A DNA stretch of 64,000 nucleotides from assembly GCA_963920665.1 (NCBI GenBank), contig OY987263.1, positions 29,438,547 through 29,502,546 on the forward strand. The letters are read 5' to 3'. Positions 1 through 12,056 of this stretch are shown piece by piece (the stretch's first letter is position 1; each line of letters opens with the position of its first letter). This stretch comes from Straminergon stramineum. Its lineage: Eukaryota; Streptophyta; Bryopsida; Hypnales; Calliergonaceae. The translations under genes and the position numbers were made by a program. The notes below the pieces were generated by a model. That model did no database searches, was not told the DNA's origin, and worked only from the letters and a program-made list of their open reading frames with translations.

Positions 1-92
1 GGACTACCATAACTCATAGAATTCAATTAAGTATCTTCATCCATCTCAAACACAGTGAGTGACACAAGCTTGGATGTCATGATTCTTGTAAG

Positions 93-261
93 GTAAGGTA
101 AAGTACCCCCATTCCAGACCAAATGGAAGCAAGCCCATTGTGGGTTAAATTATTTATGTTTGTGGTATACATTTCAGAACTTAAATATACACCAGTCATA
201 AATAATCTAACCCACAATGGGTTTGCTTCCATTTGGTCTGGAATGGGATACTTTACCTTAC
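93..261. repeat. Long near-perfect foldback (hairpin) element
   Basis: Two arms of about 65 nt (93-158 and 197-261) are inverted copies of each other with only a few mismatches, separated by a loop of about 38 nt. The arms start GTAAGGTAAAGTA and end TACTTTACCTTAC. It looks like a short foldback MITE; a hairpin RNA precursor is the alternative. No clear target-site duplication was found. Confidence 0.85.
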
Positions 262-1790
262 ATGTTTCACTCTGTGCGAAGAACTAAATCCCTACTTCCT
301 GGTTTTCCAAAATTGTAAAACTAATTGAAATAAATAGACAAGAAGAAAAGAAAACAATACAGTGAGTGAGTGAGTGACAACCCAGTAGATACTGTATTGC
401 CTTATCATTCATTGTCATTGTAAATCAATAATACATCTTTTCATCCTTACAGCCTCTGTCATCATGCAATATGGCAGCATCCTTTTCATGCCAACTGATT
501 GGTAGATGTCCCTAGAGGATTTATCCATCATCATCAGGTAGAACTCCATAGCATTTGGTAGCAAGCACCAGGGCTTTTAGTGGGTGGGTTGGAATAGTTC
601 CAGATTGTACCAGAAAAATAAAATAATAATTTGGCTAAAAAATTGGTGACAGAACTTGAAGGTTTTCGCCAAAAATTTCAAATTAAATAAAATGAAAAAA
701 AATCTTAGATAAAATTGCTAGATTATGGATGAAAATAGATTTATGGATATGTGATATGTATTAATGTGATATTTTCTGTCCAATATGTGGATCAATATTG
801 AAATTTGGAGCACCACCATAACATTTTATATCAACACTTTGGCACTTCCTAAAAAACTGAAAGAAAAAAGAAAAGAAAAAAGAAAAGAAAATCCTATCAC
901 ATATTGTCACTATCTTGACTCTATAGTAAATGGTGTAAAATATTCCACACCCAACAATATTTCTTCAATATATAAGTGGACAAGTGGAGGCTCAATGTGA
1001 TGACTAGGGTGTAGGAAGGAACAAGGCAATGTGCATGAAGGCTATTGAATGTTTTGTCTCATGGAATATAAAATAACCAAGTTTATCAATAATACATAAG
1101 AATAGAAAACACAACAATATCACATTTGTGGGGTTTGTGCATTGAAAAATTATAATGTTTGATTGGTTGGGGGAGGTCAAGAATTTAATAACTCATGATT
1201 TGAAATCTTCAAACCTCTTTGTTTCAAGAAAAAAAAATCTTCAAAACTCTTTTAGATTTCAAATCCAAAATTATTATCATATAAAAAGGAATTTAAAAAA
1301 GAATAATATTCATATCTATATATAATTTGTTCCATTTCAAATTTTATCCTAATTTTTTTTATAAATAGATGTGCAATATGATATTTTACACTCACCTTCA
1401 TGAATTCTTCATGAAAAAAAAGGGTTGTAATCAAATCCCCTCCCCCTTCTCAAAATCTTGACAAGAAATAAATACTTTAAAAAAAATTCAATTTTTTGGG
1501 TTTAAATTTGATTTTATCTCCACTTTTTTGAAATGAGGTGCTCTGGGCGGTTAGAGAGCGAACTCGTGCAGATTTGGTCCTTGAAATTCTCACCCTGGAG
1601 AGTAATTATAATACCTCTTATTATGCACTTGCAGTGAGGGTGACATTAAAGAGGTGTGCGTGGGATACAGTAAGTCAAGATTAAACCAATCCTATACTAA
1701 GCTTATATTCAATCCAATCCAACACTCCATATCATTGTCGACAACGGCACGCCACTCAAGAAAATAAAAAAGCTAAAGGTAAAGTCACCC
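262..1790. other. AT-rich intergenic DNA, no gene seen
   Basis: The stretch is AT-rich with a short GAGT/GTGA run near 361-378 and several A/T homopolymers. The open frames here are short and look random. Composition rises in GC only after about 1750, where the leader of the next gene begins. Confidence 0.6.
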
Positions 1791-1794
1791 TCCG

Positions 1795-2119
1795 CAATCA
1801 GGACGTCATAAGCAGCTTCCTCTCCAACTCAGAAACTCCTGACCTCCAGCCAATCCACACCCGCCACGTCTGTCAAACTCCCGCGGGGAACACAAATAGA
1901 ACTTTCCAAGAACTCGAAGGGAACGCGGGCGGCTACCACCGGCTACACCCGGTCACTTTGATCGTCCTCTTCGTCCTCTCGGAAGTCTTTAGGGTTTCGA
2001 ATCTGACTCTGGAAAGAGGGGTAGAGCCCAAGCAAACCTTTCATTCCAGCGCTCAGCTGACGGGCGATGGTGCGCCGTGCCGATTACTGCTTCATCCGAC
2101 TCCATGAACTGTAGACCAG
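1795..2119 (+). promoter_or_regulatory. Probable promoter and leader start of the LAZ1-like gene
   Basis: The sequence changes from AT-rich to GC-rich here. It holds a GACGTC palindrome (bZIP-type core, 1802-1807), a CCAAT box (about 1850-1854) and a CACGT core near 1866. A pyrimidine-rich stretch at 1960-2000 is typical of a plant leader. A good donor (CAG/GTAGAG) at 2119/2120 suggests that the first leader exon ends here. The transcription start itself is inferred, not seen. Confidence 0.45.
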
Positions 2120-3283
2120 GTAGAGATTTGTGATCTCCCTGTCAGTTTCAATTCTTTTTACGGGATTTGCTTTCTTTGATTGCCGGCAATTGGGGATTTC
2201 TGTGGAGGTTTGGATTTGTGGTGGAAGGGTTTTCCTCGGAACGTGTGTCTTGAATGGGCGCGTTGAATGACACTCACTTGCTTCGCGTGTCAAATTAGGA
2301 GGTGGCGGAGATTCGGTGTTGGGGTTTTGGCTGAATTTGGCTGTAGTCTTGGGATTGGCATTTTGTGGAGGGGAATTGGGGTTTCTTGGGAATGGCATTT
2401 GCGGGCGGTGGAATTGGGTTTGTTGTTATTCTCTTGTGGAGGGAGAATTTCGTGTGGGAGTGAGGTTTTGCGTTTGAACGAGTGATGGGAGTGTTTCGAT
2501 GTCCGTGGAGCTTTGGCGGTGGACACGACGAGTCGTCGTTTAGAAAATTTTGAGTTAGGGGGATGGAGCTTTGGGATTAACGTAGATTTCTTTTTCATGT
2601 GTGTTTTAGAATCTAGAAATCTGGCAGCGGCGAATTGCGAGCGTCTGTGATAAGTTTTGAAACAAATTGTTCTCTCAGTCGGCTACGGGTGGAATTGCGT
2701 GAGAAGATTGCGTTGCACCCTTGAGGAGTACTTATGTCTCGGTCTTATTTTGCGGGGGGTTTGTGACAGCTCCCTGGGAAGCGATTGGTAGGTTTTATGA
2801 GATTTCTTCTTCTTTTGTACGTCTATTGCTAATAAGAGAATAATGTGGCATTTGCAGATGGCTGCAGGTTTTTGCCGGGATTGTTACTGGTGATTGATTC
2901 TTGCAGAAGGGCGAGGAAGTAGGGCGATGATGTCGGAGGATGATAACTCAGAAAGAGCATGCTTATTTCAAAGACTGGCTTCTGTGTCAACTGGGGTGCT
3001 GGAATTGGAAGCGGAAGCAGGGTTTGGGGCTGAATAATAGTGCACGAAACCAAGACAGAAGTAGCACAAGTTCGATTGCTGTGGATATCAGAATGCAGAT
3101 GTTGTTTCAATAGTTTTTTGTGGTATATATGTCGGTAACATTTTGTATATAATAGGTTTAGTTGGCGCATGTGATCACTGTTGGAAAAAGCAGCGTGATG
3201 CTCACGGTTGTGGAAATCTGGGCGAAAGGTTACAGAAATTTGGGCAGTAGTCAAGTGTTGGGGTTTGAGATATTGTTGGAACC
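2120..3283 (+). other. 5-prime leader region with probable UTR intron
   Basis: No coding start fits before 3284. A donor at 2120 and acceptors such as TTGCAG at 2901-2906 would remove a leader intron of roughly 790 nt. An in-frame TGA at 3266-3268 lies just before the chosen ATG, which rules out an N-terminal extension within this exon. Open frames on the opposite strand in this interval are shadows. Confidence 0.45.
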
Positions 3284-5964
3284 ATGACTTTGTATGAGTT
3301 TGCGACTGCTTCTGTCGTCCTAGGTTCCGAGACGACTGTGCATACATGGGCTGTGGTCGTGGCTGGAGTCTTCCTGCTCCTTTCCCTCTCGCTATCAACG
3401 TTTCTTCTGTTTGATCATCTCTCGACTTACAATGATCCTGAGGTTTGAATCTGTTCTCATTCACTCTGCTCCGATATTCTCCACTCTTTTTCTAGGGTTC
3501 CTAGGGTTTGCCCTACTGTTTTAACGTATTGGAAGCCACAGCAGTTTAAAGCATTCTCTTAGTGCTTAAAATTCTTCAGGTCTTTCCCGTGCAAGTTCTG
3601 GTGAAGAACTTATCGTTTATATCAATGTCTTGAAATTGCTGGGTTCTGAACACGTGATCGACATCGGTGTCACAGGAGCAGAAATGGGTCATTGGCATCA
3701 TCTTCATGGTCCCAGTCTATGGAGTGACTTCAGTAAGTGCCTAATGCCTTTTTGTTACGAGTTGAGACGTTTTGTTAAATGATTCCTTGCATTTGAGATC
3801 GTGGTGCTTTCGAAGTTTTGTTCAGAGACTTGTTGACTGTCGATTGAAACTAATTGGTACGTGCTCTCTGAATCACAGTTTATTGCACTATGGCAGCCGA
3901 GTCTTTCGCTGAAGTGCAGTATACTGGGCAATTGTTATGAGGCCTATGCACTATACTCATTCGGATGCTATTTGATAGCATGCTTAGGTACTTGCGTTTC
4001 CATTTCGAACGTTATACGCTGTTCTCTTTACTGACTAAAGTAAATTTTTATTTTGTCCTTGGTGAGAGAAAGGTGTATCACGATCTTTTTATCAGTTTTC
4101 CCTAAATACAGCATACCTGGAATCTTGAAGTCGGAGGTTGCCATGACGATTATTTGTGTTTATTGTTGTTTCAGGTGGGGAAGACACAGTGATAGAGAAG
4201 TTAGACAGGCAAGGGCTGATGAGTCCACTCACACCATTGCTGGAACACAGTGCCGGGATCAGGGCGTTGGTGCATCATCCCGCACCCTTGAAGTGGTTTA
4301 TTGCCCCCTGGGAATTGGGGCGCCCTTTCTATAACGCTGTGAAGTTTGGCATCGTACAGTATGTGAGTCACCCATTTGTATTCTCTACTTTCAGCAATTT
4401 CGTTCTCCTGTTAGTGCTGCCACCTATTGTTGATTCTTCATTTGTGATACCACTTTTTTTTCCTGTGCGCTGACTCAAGCTGTCAACAAATGGTGCAGAT
4501 GATATTGAAAACAGCTTGTGCTTTAGTTGCCCTTCTTTTGGAGCTCTTTAGCCTATATGGAGATGGGAAGTTCACATGGTACAATGGGTGAGTTAGTATA
4601 TTTTTTTCGTACATACATTTTTGAAATAGCCATCTGCGTCAGTGTTTCTGATCTATTTGCACATGATATAGACTTCCAACCTGTAGCAACGATGGGAGAT
4701 GTTTGATGGATCGTATGTATATTTTGACTTGGTAACTCTAGTGACCTTTCCGTGGTTCTGTTTGCAGATATCCTTACATAACGGTGGTTCTTAATTTCAG
4801 CCAAACATGGGCTCTGTATTGCTTGATACAATTCTACTACATTACCCACGAACATCTGCGGGATATCAAGCCACTGTCGAAATTTGTGTGTTTCAAATCC
4901 ATTGTGTTTGCCACCTGGTGGCAAGGGGTTTTCTTAGCCTGCTTCTTCTCGTTACCTTTGGCAAAATCGTGGCTTTCTCCTGATGCTATTGACGGGGGAA
5001 ATCTCCAGACCAGCCTCCAGGATTTTTTGATTTGCATAGAGGTATTTCTTTCTGGGCGTTCAATTATAAAGTGAATTTTTGTACTGGGATTGGATTATGT
5101 TTATTGGTGGAAATTTGGATGAGATGCATTTGGAATATCCTGTGCAATGCTGCATGTGCTGGAAACTACTGTACATTCTGAATCTGGCCTTTGATCTGGT
5201 TGTCTTACCAATTGATTGTGGTTCTTTGCACAGATGGCAGTTGCATCAGTTGCACATTTATACATATTTCCTGCTACACCCTATAACGATTTAGAAGGCG
5301 GCAAAGATCGCAGTGTGAAAGTACTTGCTGACTACGCAGCATTTGACTCGCCTCTTGATCCAGAGGAGATTAGGGAGAGCGAGCGACCGTCTATGGTGAA
5401 GTTCTTTGGTCTAGATGTAGAGAAGGGAGCCACCAGCGTCAAAGAGAGTGTCCATGATGTGCTTGTAGTAGGTGGAAACCATGTAAGTATATTCCTTCCC
5501 ACTCATGCGTCCCTCATCTAGCTTCTTTCATGCCCTTCTTGTTATTGTTCATTTTTTGCTGCAGATGCTTTCGTTCAGTGTTTCTGATGAGTTTATTTTG
5601 TCTGTTATTCTCTTAGGTGGTGCATGATATGAAGTTGACCATGTCTCAAGCAGTGGAGCCCGTAGAGAAAGGTTTTACGAGGATAAATGAGAGGATACAT
5701 TTTTGGGGAGGGAAGCCCAAGGACAAAAAGAAGCAGGTAACCAAGGACGACTCCTGGGTGGGTTCGCAACCAGTCTCTCGTTCCGAAGATGTGAGGGGTT
5801 ATGATGACCCCCTGTTAACGGGAAGTGTTAGTGACAGTGGGTTTTGGCGAGCCAGGAGGTCGACCCTTTCGTATGGTAGTGCAGAGAGTAGTGGTGGAGA
5901 AAACAGTGACCCTGGATTCAATGGTTTCAAAACCTCCGGAAAACGCTGGACTGTAAAGAGGTGA
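3284..5964 (+). CDS. LAZ1: LAZ1 homolog (DUF300 / TMEM184-type membrane protein)
   Basis: Eight coding exons join in frame: 3284-3442, 3676-3732, 3879-3987, 4175-4362, 4499-4587, 4768-5041, 5234-5482 and 5617-5964. All introns are GT-AG. The product is 490 aa, close to Arabidopsis LAZ1 in length. About seven transmembrane segments occupy roughly residues 18-315, followed by a soluble tail. Family landmarks are YNDPEEQKW after the first helix, GNCYEAYALYSFGCYL, VKFGIVQYMI, VVLNFSQTWALYCL, FKSIVFATWWQGV and DFLICIEMAVASVAHLY. The tail has DPEEIRESERP and MSQAVEPVEKG. Known for the family: Arabidopsis LAZ1 and LAZ1H are vacuolar-membrane proteins linked to programmed cell death and brassinosteroid signalling, and DUF300 is related to the animal organic solute transporter alpha. 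Its exact substrate is unknown. ATG 3284 follows an in-frame TGA at 3266. The gene appears intact. Confidence 0.95.
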
Positions 5965-6330
5965 CACTTTCAGATTGTAATTAGGTAAACCTCGATCAAA
6001 CTTGCTACTGCTGGTTAGGGTATGTAGTAGAGCTCAAATTTGAGCAGAGATTGACCTCAGCGATTATCCTGTGAGTAAAACTGAGGCTGAGGGCTGTAAT
6101 CCGCCCCCCCCTCACTCGTGTACACTATCAATAACGTCTGGCGTGGCATTCAACTTGCCATACAGAACGGTCCTTGGTATTTGAATTCGGCAGCCTTTAC
6201 ACTTCACTGCTGACATGTTAAATTTTGAGTTTCTTGTTTCTTACCTCACGTTTTTTTTTTGTGGATATATTTTGCAATGACGAACTGCTGCAGTCTTATG
6301 TTTTTCTACCGTATCAAGAAGATAGATTAC
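5965..6330 (+). other. Probable 3-prime UTR of the LAZ1-like gene
   Basis: The sequence stays GC-richer than the intergenic DNA until about 6200 and then becomes T-rich. An AATAAC near 6129 could serve as a weak polyadenylation signal; no canonical AATAAA stands out. Confidence 0.35.
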
Positions 6331-6949
6331 TAACGAGGATGCTCACCACCTAAATGGTGCCAACGTTGCAGAGGGAGTGTGTAATTGGATCACTCGAAAC
6401 TGTGAATATTCCCAAACGTGTGCCCTAATAGTTATAGTTTAGATAATACGGTATATGTGAGCTAATGAATTTAGACAAAAAATAGATGCCCTTTGCATTA
6501 CATTCACAAGGACTTTAAAATTTGGGAATGGATTTAGAAAACTTACCGGTTCAACTTTGACCTCTTATAATTTTTGCATAGAATATTTCTATTCTATTTT
6601 TGAATATCACTTAAGTTTAGTATTCAAGTTAATTCAATTAGTATAAGTATGAAAAGCAAATTTAAGATTCCCTCAAAATAAATAGATGAATTTTGGATGA
6701 ATGTGGACTAAATGATATGAACAATTTGGATGGAAGTTGGATGAGTGTAGATGAAATTGGATGAATGTTGGATTACAATCACATTATTTTAAAGTGTGAA
6801 AATAAAATAGACTACATTTATGTTTTATCTAAAATAATGTGAACTTCTATGTAGAGTACCGAGCAAATTTGAATAATTCCAAAAGTATTGTAAATTAGTA
6901 TTTTTATTGTCAGTTGCATTTATTGCATTAATTTTGAACATTAATTCTT
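6331..6949. other. AT-rich intergenic DNA
   Basis: No gene is seen. A short run near 6690-6780 repeats variations of TGGATGAATGTTGGATGA, a weak degenerate tandem repeat. Confidence 0.5.
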
Positions 6950-7494
6950 TTTGCAGCTATAGGACCTAATCTCTCAACTATTTGGAAGACTATTTTGAAA
7001 TTGGTATACAAATAAAAGTTATAGACTATGAGTTTTAGATTCCATCCATATGGTTAGATTCACCAATGCCATCACCAATATTTTTTAATAAATTTTGGAA
7101 AAAAAATTTCCTTCTATATTTGATTACAAGAAAAAATATTAGCATTTTTTTAGTATAATTTTTTGGAATGGATTTGAAATGAGTTTTTTTTGACTTGATG
7201 ATTTTTTGAAAATTTTATGTTCTTCAAATCTATGACCTCATTTTTGCAAATCCAATTTTGAACTAGAGTCAATGCAATGTTGGCTTGGTCAACCACTTGA
7301 CATACTTGCACATTTGTAATTTTAGAAAAATATGTACTCTAGTAACACCAAATCCAACCATTAGATAGGACAACAACTTGATGAAGTATCCCCACAAATT
7401 AAAATGACTTTCATCTAAGCAATAATGAAGATGAAACTTGAGTTCTAATTTGTTCATTATCCAGAAAGTGAACGTTGAAGCACTTAGGGGCTAA
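6950..7494 (-). mobile_element. CCCCTAA-end element, subfamily B, reverse copy
   Basis: Read on the minus strand, this interval parallels 12057-12600 and 60830-61330 over several hundred bases. Shared landmarks include a stretch ending CAAGTATGTCAAGTGG and another reading TTGGTGATGGCATT. Its terminus is CTTAGGGGCTAA at 7483-7494, a mutated form of the TTAGGGGTTAA end. The far end is not clear. No coding capacity. Confidence 0.65.
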
Positions 7495-9299
7495 ACTTCA
7501 ATTTTAGAAGAAGAAAATCCAATGTGAGAAGAGTGCATGCAATTGTGTCTTTGTTGTCATTTCCTCAAATACAAGTTGAATAAAAATTCAAATGTGACTT
7601 AGAATTAGTAGTAAACTTGTAAGAAGGGAGATTTTCATGACTTTCAAAGTACAATTCTAATATAGATATATATTGAAGTTTGATGAAATGAAGACTCTTT
7701 TTAGTGAATAGTGGAAGAGTGTCTTGGTTGTTGTTTTTCATTTATTTTGGAGTGGACAAATTGAAATGGACTATTGTAGTACTAATCCTAAGATCATGAA
7801 CTTGAGACTTATGTTTTTTTTACTTCCTAATGTTGCCAAAAACTATGGGAGACACATGTATCTACTCCATATATGTATTCAATATCCATATCTATACTCG
7901 TACTCATATTAGTATTTGTACTTGTCTTTGATTGTCTCTAAAATTGTATTTACTTCATTTATTCAAATGAAATAAGTACAAGCTTTTAGAAGAAATCTCC
8001 AATATGTTATGGAAGTCATACTATTGATAGTTCAATGTGAGAGTGTCAAGTACCAAAATTGACAAGAAGGATATCTCTATATTTTGATTAACACATTATT
8101 TGGAAGCTTTTTGAATACATTATAATTTTCAAAGTTTTATAGAGAGGATGAGTAAAGTTGTGGGTAGATTTTCATCCTTCAAGCACATGTTGTACATTGT
8201 TATATTCACTAAATTCAAAATATATACTTTTGAATAACATTTGTTTCATCCATGTCCTATTCATGTCCTACCTACAACATTAGGTTTGTGGAATAAAAAA
8301 TGTGCCACTACTAGTTTAGGTGTCATAGACACGTTATGTTTTTTTCCTCATTTTATAAATTATTTTGAATTTCAATATTATAGCCTTTTAGAAAAATTCT
8401 TGTTTGGATTTAACAATAGATACAATAACAATAGATACAAAAATTAAATTATAAATTAATGGAACTTTACTTCAATTGTTTTGATTTAGGAATTTTGTCT
8501 TGTTGACAAACTCAATCATAAAATTGTGAATCACATCCATTTTTGTTTCTTCTTTGTTTTGTATAGTAAAGTGAATCATAATCAAATCAATTGTGTTTAC
8601 TCTTCCTCTTCTAGTTGTATTAAGAATTAAGAAAAAATTTAATATCTTATGAGGGCTTTGAAAGTGAATGTACATTTCAATTTTCAAGGTTGATCCTACA
8701 CTAATGGGATATATTTTTAATGCATTGTGTTACTTATGTACAAGAGGTTACAAGAAAAACACAAGATATATAAGAACTAGAGTTGGACTTCAAAGGATCA
8801 TTCTATTGTTGTTACAACATTGGGAAGATTTTCATCGGTATCTTGAGTTTGATTCTCCAATTGGAAAGTAAACACCATGATCTACTTAATTGATGTTTGT
8901 CAAGATTTGGGTGACTTTCAAATCTTAATTCAAGAAATTGACTACCAATTTGAAAAAAAAGCCAACTATTTTCAGGAGATTCCTTTCCCTACCTGGTCTT
9001 CATTCATTCAGGTGGAGAGTGGAAGAGTCCTGTGATCGACCCACAATGATCTCCAGCATGCGTCTCTTCGCTCCCCGACCACGGCATTGCAATTTCCTTC
9101 ACAAACGCAGCAATCTCTTTGCCAGATTTTATAATTACGCAAACCAAGACTTTGTTTAACTATACTGGTACGTCCAGAAGACTGGGTATTGGTAACAAAC
9201 ATACTGCAGACCTTTGTAATTAAGCCTGCACTTCTTATCAGAATTCGAATCCGCATGAAAATTGTCATTGTGATGTGACTGACTGACCCAAGATTTATT
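7495..9299. other. AT-rich intergenic DNA, no recognisable gene
   Basis: Open frames are short and of low complexity. Composition becomes less AT-rich from about 8985, but I can assign nothing there. Confidence 0.5.
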
Positions 9300-9760
9300 G
9301 GCTGTCATTTTGAACTTTCAGATCCAAGCATTGATGCCTTCTGTTCTCATTTTTAAGGCCTATTGACTATTTGTTATATATGTTTGTTTCGCGAGATAGA
9401 CGGCCAAAGTGAACGTACGTAAGCATAATGATGGATTCGGCTCTTTGGGTGCAGCGGCAAGCCTGAAAAGCATTTTGGATGGATTTCGAAATGGCGGATT
9501 TTCCAATCGAAGAGCAAGTCTCATTAGGAAAGACTTTCAGCCAAGCGCGTGAGGCTGTGAGGACAGTATTGAAGACAAACCTGATCGAGCAAGTAAATAA
9601 TCCGTGAAGAATCATGGCTTGAGAATACTAGAAGATGCACAACCGCCACCAGCTGCAGCCAATGCAGATGATGACCCAAAACTGGGAAGGTTTCAGATGG
9701 AATGCTCACCAAAATTATTATGAGAGTCAAAATGCTCAGAGCTCAAAAAACTAAAACCAG
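9300..9760 (+). other. Gene-like remnant of unknown identity
   Basis: This island has coding-like composition inside AT-rich DNA. ATG 9479 opens a 42-codon frame ending at 9607 (product starts MDFEMADFPIEEQVSLG and ends LIEQVNNP). An overlapping frame upstream reads MMDSALWVQRQA and then stops, so a frameshifted or partial exon is possible. I do not recognise the protein. It may be a gene fragment or part of the distal promoter of the F-box gene. Confidence 0.25.
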
Positions 9761-10052
9761 TATAGATCTGAGGTTCCAGACAAGCACCTGTAAAGTGCTC
9801 TTCTCTCAAAAAATTCCAGCATTTTAGCGAATTTGACGTTCTAATGAGCTCCTGCAGTTGCTCCATACCATCAACATTTAATCCCAGCTCTGGCCCGGAA
9901 TGTAAACTAGCCTGGCAATCCGTGAATGTGGCGAAATGATGTTCACGCGACGAAAGCGACGGCGAGTGAAGAAAGGACAGGAGACCTTCCGCCGTGGAGG
10001 TGGGATTCGTCATCGCAAGCCACGTCGAAAGCAAAATCGAAGTAGAGTTGCC

Positions 10053-11863
10053 ATGGCGGAGCTGGGCTTGCCGAACGAAGTGATGGAGCTCATCTTCGAT
10101 CGTCTTCCCACACTCAGCTTGCTCCGCTTCACCACCGTCTGCAAGCGATGGCGCGACTGTATCACTTCCCGCCTCACAACCCGCGCTCCCATCTCAGAAG
10201 ATTGGTTGCTCATGATCACCGATGGGTTGCACTTGGGAAAGCTTTCAGCGTATAATCTCGCACGGGAGCAATGGCAGTCCATTGGCCTCCCAGTCGACAG
10301 CAACAACAGGTTTCCATTCGCAGTTGCGGCCGATGGGAACTTCGTGTGTATGAGTGATCGGTGTTACAGGAAATTCGGGACTTATGGAAGAGTGGCGGTG
10401 TGTGATCCCGTGTTGAAGCAGTGGCAGGAGCTCCCACCCTTGCGGAGCTGGGGAGTCATCCAGGCAACCAATTTTTTTGTTTATATAATGTAGTATATAT
10501 TTTTGAGAAGGATTTAGCGATTTCATCCATTTTGTCAAACATCTTTAGTGTTAAAAGAGCCAGTGCTAAATCAGGTAAGTTTCTGACGAAAAACGCCAAA
10601 AAAACTTGGGTGCTGCATGCAGGGGATGGCTGTGGATCCTGTGACGCGCGCTGTGAAGATCTTGGCGACAAACTTTTTGGATAGCGACGATGGGATGTAT
10701 AAGCTGACTTGTGCGGAACTTTATGATACTACGCGGAATGGAGCGAGGTGGAAGATGGTGCTGCCACCGACGGCACTGCTTGCGGCGGATTGCGGATCGG
10801 TGTTCTGTAGAGCACGATTTGTGTTTTTGGCACCGGATTATAGTTTGTTTGCGTTTGATGTGGGCAATGAGAGCTGGGTAAGGATGCCCACGGGACCGCT
10901 CCCGGCGCCACGACGAAGTCTGGTGCAGGTAAGGTTCTGTTCTCACATGGTTTAGCAATATCTGTCACCCAAGAACGATTTCTGAAGTATGCGCAGAATG
11001 ATGGACAATGTTTTACCATGTCTCGAAATTTTAGCTCAATTTCTCAACGAATTGGTTACGGACTGGTTAACATTTTCAATAAAAACCCATTGGGTTCACA
11101 TCCCACATACATAACATTCTGGAACTTCAAGGCAGGGGACCCTTTGCTTTCCAAATAGCTCCTTTCCCTGTAGAACATCTTAAATGCTAGCTGGCCCATG
11201 CTCTGTAGGCCCCTATAACTCGACTGTATTTTTGTTTCAAAACCCTAAACCCTACAAGACGAGACATTGGATGTGAAATAGACTCTCCCTCTGTTAGATA
11301 AGTAAGAGAATGTCACCCTGTGTATGTAATTGCAGGCGCACAAGAAGCTGCTGGCGTGCGACGACGCCATTCTCTTGTTCACCATCGAGGTGGGGAGCGA
11401 CGACCCTAGCAGTCGCGACCTGGTAGTGTGGGGCCTGACTCCTGCGATGGCGTGGGCGGAGGTCGCGAAGGCGCCTCCAGCGGTGAGTAGCCAGTTCTTC
11501 GATTTCGTCCACGGCGGCGGCGACGAATCTGGCCACAATCATCACAAGAATGCGAATGCGACGACGACGACGGAGGCTTCGGAGTCGGTTTCAGGCGGGC
11601 ACGGCGACGAGGATGCATACTCGCAGGGTGCGAGCCATGGATACTCGTCGTTACATCATTGGACGGCGTCGGGGGAGACGCACAACGCCGTTTTCAAGGT
11701 GTGGACGGTGACGGTGGGCAAGAAAGCCATCTTCCTGAAACACTCGCGCCTGCCGCAGCTCCTCTTGGTGGACCTTGCGCGGGACGGTGACGCGCGGTGG
11801 CGGTGGGTGCGGTGCCCGCACTATGTGCCGCGCGCCGCCAGGCCCTTCCGATTTGCCTTGTGA
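10053..11863 (+). CDS. F-box protein with kelch-type C-terminal region
   Basis: Three exons, 10053-10463, 10623-10928 and 11336-11863, join in phase 0 to give 414 aa. The F-box is at residues 4-45 (LPNEVMELIFDRLP, then LLRFTTVCKRWRD), the usual Skp1/ASK-binding module of SCF ubiquitin ligases. The rest resembles plant F-box/kelch proteins of about 410-450 aa: a WQSIGLP segment, CDPVLKQWQELPPL, then GMAVDPVTRAVKILA at the exon 1/2 junction, FDVGNESWVRMP and a C-terminal KVWTVTVGKKAIFL. Exon 3 carries a low-complexity insert (ATTTTEASESVSGGHGDED) and is notably GC-rich. The start sits in a strong context (GCCATGGCG) right before the F-box; the frame is open upstream but that extension is Arg/Lys-rich and unlike the family. 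Intron 1 has a GC donor. The target substrate cannot be told. Confidence 0.9.
10464..10622 (+). other. Probable GC-AG intron (intron 1 of the F-box gene)
   Basis: Exon 1 must end before an in-frame TAG at 10491-10493. The only junction that keeps the frame and the family-like GVIQ/GMAVD join is CAG/GCAACC at 10463/10464 with the acceptor CATGCAG at 10616-10622. A perfect but unused donor CAG/GTAAGT lies inside the intron at 10572-10579. Confidence 0.7.
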
Positions 11864-12056
11864 TGACGACGAGTATGAATGGCGCACTTCCATTTGCCGG
11901 AAACAGACAAATTTTGAAGAACAGACAAAAAGTTTTCCAGAAATATTACATATGGAGGTGTGCAATATTTGCAAGGGGGAGTCAAAATACTATAATTTGT
12001 TGGCATGATCACAGGGAGAAGTAAATGAAAAGTGGGAGGAACAAGTTCCTGACAAG
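11864..12056 (+). other. Probable 3-prime UTR of the F-box gene
   Basis: The interval follows the TGA at 11861-11863 and runs to the TTAA boundary of the next mobile element. No obvious AATAAA was found. Confidence 0.35.

Noticed and set aside
2084..3464. Minus-strand open frames of 102-211 codons over the LAZ1 leader
   Set aside because: They overlap the leader and first exon of a clear plus-strand gene, are Pro/Ser/His-rich and have no recognisable domain. They look like shadows.
9936..10052. N-terminal extension of the F-box protein to an upstream ATG at 9936
   Set aside because: The added residues are mostly Arg/Lys/Gly and unlike the family. ATG 10053 has a better context and sits just before the F-box.
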